From JBBSUX01 sp038234045 (lineage in GTDB: Bacteria > Pseudomonadota > Gammaproteobacteria > Burkholderiales > Burkholderiaceae_C), in assembly GCA_038234045.1 (NCBI GenBank), contig JBBSUX010000054.1, forward strand, positions 1-15,398: a stretch of 15,398 nt of DNA. The letters run 5' to 3'. Position 1 is the stretch's first letter. Each line of letters begins with the position of its first letter. The notes under the pieces are model-generated. The model worked only from the letters and a program-made list of their open reading frames with translations. It ran no database searches and was not told where the DNA came from. The translations under genes and the position numbers were made by a program. This document shows, one piece after another, positions 14,183 through 15,398 of this stretch.

Positions 14183-15277
14183 ATGTCCCGCACTACCCAT
14201 CGCATCGCCGTCATTGCCGGAGACGGCATCGGCAAGGAAGTTATCCCCGAAGGCCTGCGGGTGCTGAAGGCGGCCGACAAGCGCTTTAGCCTGGGTCTGC
14301 GATTCACCACGTTTGAATGGGCCAGCTGCGACTACTACGCGCAGCACGGCCAGATGATGCCGGACGACTGGAAGGCGCAACTCGAAGGCTTCGATGCCAT
14401 TTACTTTGGTGCTGTCGGCTGGCCGGCCACGGTGCCCGACCACATTTCCCTGTGGGGCTCGCTGCTGAAGTTTCGCCGAGAGTTCGATCAGTACATCAAC
14501 CTGCGCCCGGTGCGCCTGCTCGAAGGTGTGCCCTGCCCGCTCGCGGGCCGCAAGCCCGGCGACATCGATTTCTTCGTGGTGCGCGAGAACACCGAAGGCG
14601 AATACACGTCACTGGGCGGCGTGATGTTTGCCGGCACCGAGCGAGAGATCGTCGTTCAGGAATCGGTTTATTCGCGCCACGGTGCCGACCGCGTGCTGAA
14701 GTACGCCTACGAGCTCGCCATGACGCGCAAGAAGCAGCTCACCGTGGCTACCAAATCCAACGGCATCGCGATCAGCATGCCGTGGTGGGACAGCCGCGCG
14801 GATGCGGTCGGCAAGGACTATCCCGAGGTGAAAGTCGAGAAGCACCACATTGACATCCTCGCCGCCCGATTCGTGCTGCAGCCGGATCGGTTCGACGTGG
14901 TGGTCGCCACCAATCTGTTCGGCGACATACTTTCCGACCTCGGCCCTGCCTGCACCGGCACCATCGGCCTGGCGCCTTCCGCCAACCTGAATCCGGAGCG
15001 GAAATTTCCGTCACTGTTCGAACCGGTGCATGGCTCCGCGCCCGACATCTATGGCAAGAACATCGCCAACCCGGTGGCGATGGTGTGGTCGGGTGCGCTG
15101 ATGCTGGATTTCCTCACCGACAGCCAGTGCACCGGCCGCGCGGCCCACGACATGGTCGTGCGTGCGATAGAGACCGCGCTGGTGCAGGGACCGCGCACGC
15201 CCGACATGGGCGGCAAGGCGTCAACCACTGAAATGGGTGGGGCGCTGGCCAAGCTGGTGGAGACGCTGCCCGACTGA
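14183..15277 (+). CDS. Tartrate dehydrogenase / D-malate dehydrogenase (decarboxylating), TtuC/DmlA family
   Basis: NAD- and metal-dependent beta-hydroxyacid oxidative decarboxylase of the isocitrate/isopropylmalate dehydrogenase family; members oxidise tartrate, D-malate or related 2-hydroxy acids in the cytoplasm. 364 residues, usual length. Seen: IAGDGIG (11-17), LLKFRREFDQYINLRP with the substrate arginines R98 and R108, VRENTEGEY ending Y141, catalytic K191 in TKSNGIAISMPWWD (the MPWWD wording separates TtuC/DmlA from LeuB), metal ligands D224, D248 and D252, and EPVHGSAPDIYG with D288-I289, which fits NAD rather than NADP. The start has AAGGAA seven bases upstream. It lies 162 bases after the AraC gene on the same strand, where no strong terminator is seen, so joint regulation is possible. 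Tartrate versus D-malate cannot be decided. Confidence 0.93.
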   Translation: MSRTTHRIAVIAGDGIGKEVIPEGLRVLKAADKRFSLGLRFTTFEWASCDYYAQHGQMMPDDWKAQLEGFDAIYFGAVGWPATVPDHISLWGSLLKFRREFDQYINLRPVRLLEGVPCPLAGRKPGDIDFFVVRENTEGEYTSLGGVMFAGTEREIVVQESVYSRHGADRVLKYAYELAMTRKKQLTVATKSNGIAISMPWWDSRADAVGKDYPEVKVEKHHIDILAARFVLQPDRFDVVVATNLFGDILSDLGPACTGTIGLAPSANLNPERKFPSLFEPVHGSAPDIYGKNIANPVAMVWSGALMLDFLTDSQCTGRAAHDMVVRAIETALVQGPRTPDMGGKASTTEMGGALAKLVETLPD

Positions 15278-15326
15278 ACGAGCAGGCTGCGAGCGATTCA
15301 TAGCGTTCGCAACTATGAGCGCCCGT

Positions 15327-15398
15327 TCAGGCAAAGGCTGGCTTGGCGACCAACATCGCGGCGGCCAGGTCTTCCAGCGCGGTACCGACAGACTTGAA
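15327..15398 (-). CDS. Ornithine cyclodeaminase / mu-crystallin family protein, C-terminal fragment
   Basis: Only the last 23 codons and the TGA stop are in the window. The residues FKSVGTALEDLAAAMLVAK match the conserved C-terminal helix of ornithine cyclodeaminase/mu-crystallin family NAD(P)-dependent enzymes, which act on ornithine, other amino acids or ketimines. It converges on the dehydrogenase gene with a 49-base gap holding only a weak TCATAG/CTATGA repeat (15298-15317) and no T run. Substrate cannot be told from the tail. Confidence 0.72.
   Translation of the reverse strand, partial: FKSVGTALEDLAAAMLVAKPAFA

Noticed and set aside
13511..14443. Minus-strand open frame across the AraC gene and the start of the dehydrogenase
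   Set aside because: Antisense to two well-supported genes; no family signal.
1..15398. CRISPR, tRNA/rRNA, insertion sequence or phage signals
   Set aside because: No spaced direct-repeat arrays, no RNA gene signatures and no transposase or integrase coding region were seen.

Overview
The window (15,398 bases, GC-rich) looks chromosomal and comes from a Gram-negative proteobacterium, most likely a betaproteobacterium of the order Burkholderiales. That placement rests on overall protein style: an IlvB-like thiamine-diphosphate enzyme, a TtuC/DmlA-type dehydrogenase, a lipoprotein acylase and the ahpC/ahpF layout. It is an inference, not a measured placement. There is no tRNA, rRNA, CRISPR array, insertion sequence or phage gene. 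Both edges cut genes: a UDP-GlcNAc 2-epimerase on the left and an ornithine cyclodeaminase/mu-crystallin family gene on the right.

Layout. 1-813 (-): 5' part of wecB. 965-3211 (-): peroxide-defence pair ahpC then ahpF, with a terminator between them and another after ahpF. 3212-3496: a divergent control region with an OxyR-like site and core promoter for ahpC, and a near-ideal Fur box overlapping a promoter for the next gene. 3497-5704 (+): a TonB-dependent catecholate-type siderophore receptor. 5850-6325 (+): a decayed bacterioferritin gene with two nonsense codons and three inferred indels. 6469-13071 (-): four genes in one direction, transcribed as MFS transporter, coxG-like gene, IlvB-like ThDP enzyme and lipoprotein penicillin-acylase-family hydrolase, closed by a strong terminator. 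13136-14020 (+): a NimR-type AraC regulator divergent from the transporter. 14183-15277 (+): a tartrate/D-malate dehydrogenase-type oxidative decarboxylase.

How it fits together. The left half is iron and oxidative-stress physiology: peroxide scavenging under probable OxyR control beside Fur-controlled siderophore uptake, with the iron-storage gene that follows the receptor now dead. The right half is accessory small-molecule metabolism: an AraC regulator probably controls the divergent exporter-like MFS protein. The enzymes around it suggest catabolism of hydroxy/keto acids or N-acyl compounds, but no substrate can be read from the sequence.

I do not see a clearly new system. The points most worth a second look are the bacterioferritin pseudogene, the dense regulatory region 3212-3496, and the unexplained MFS-coxG-ThDP-acylase gene run.
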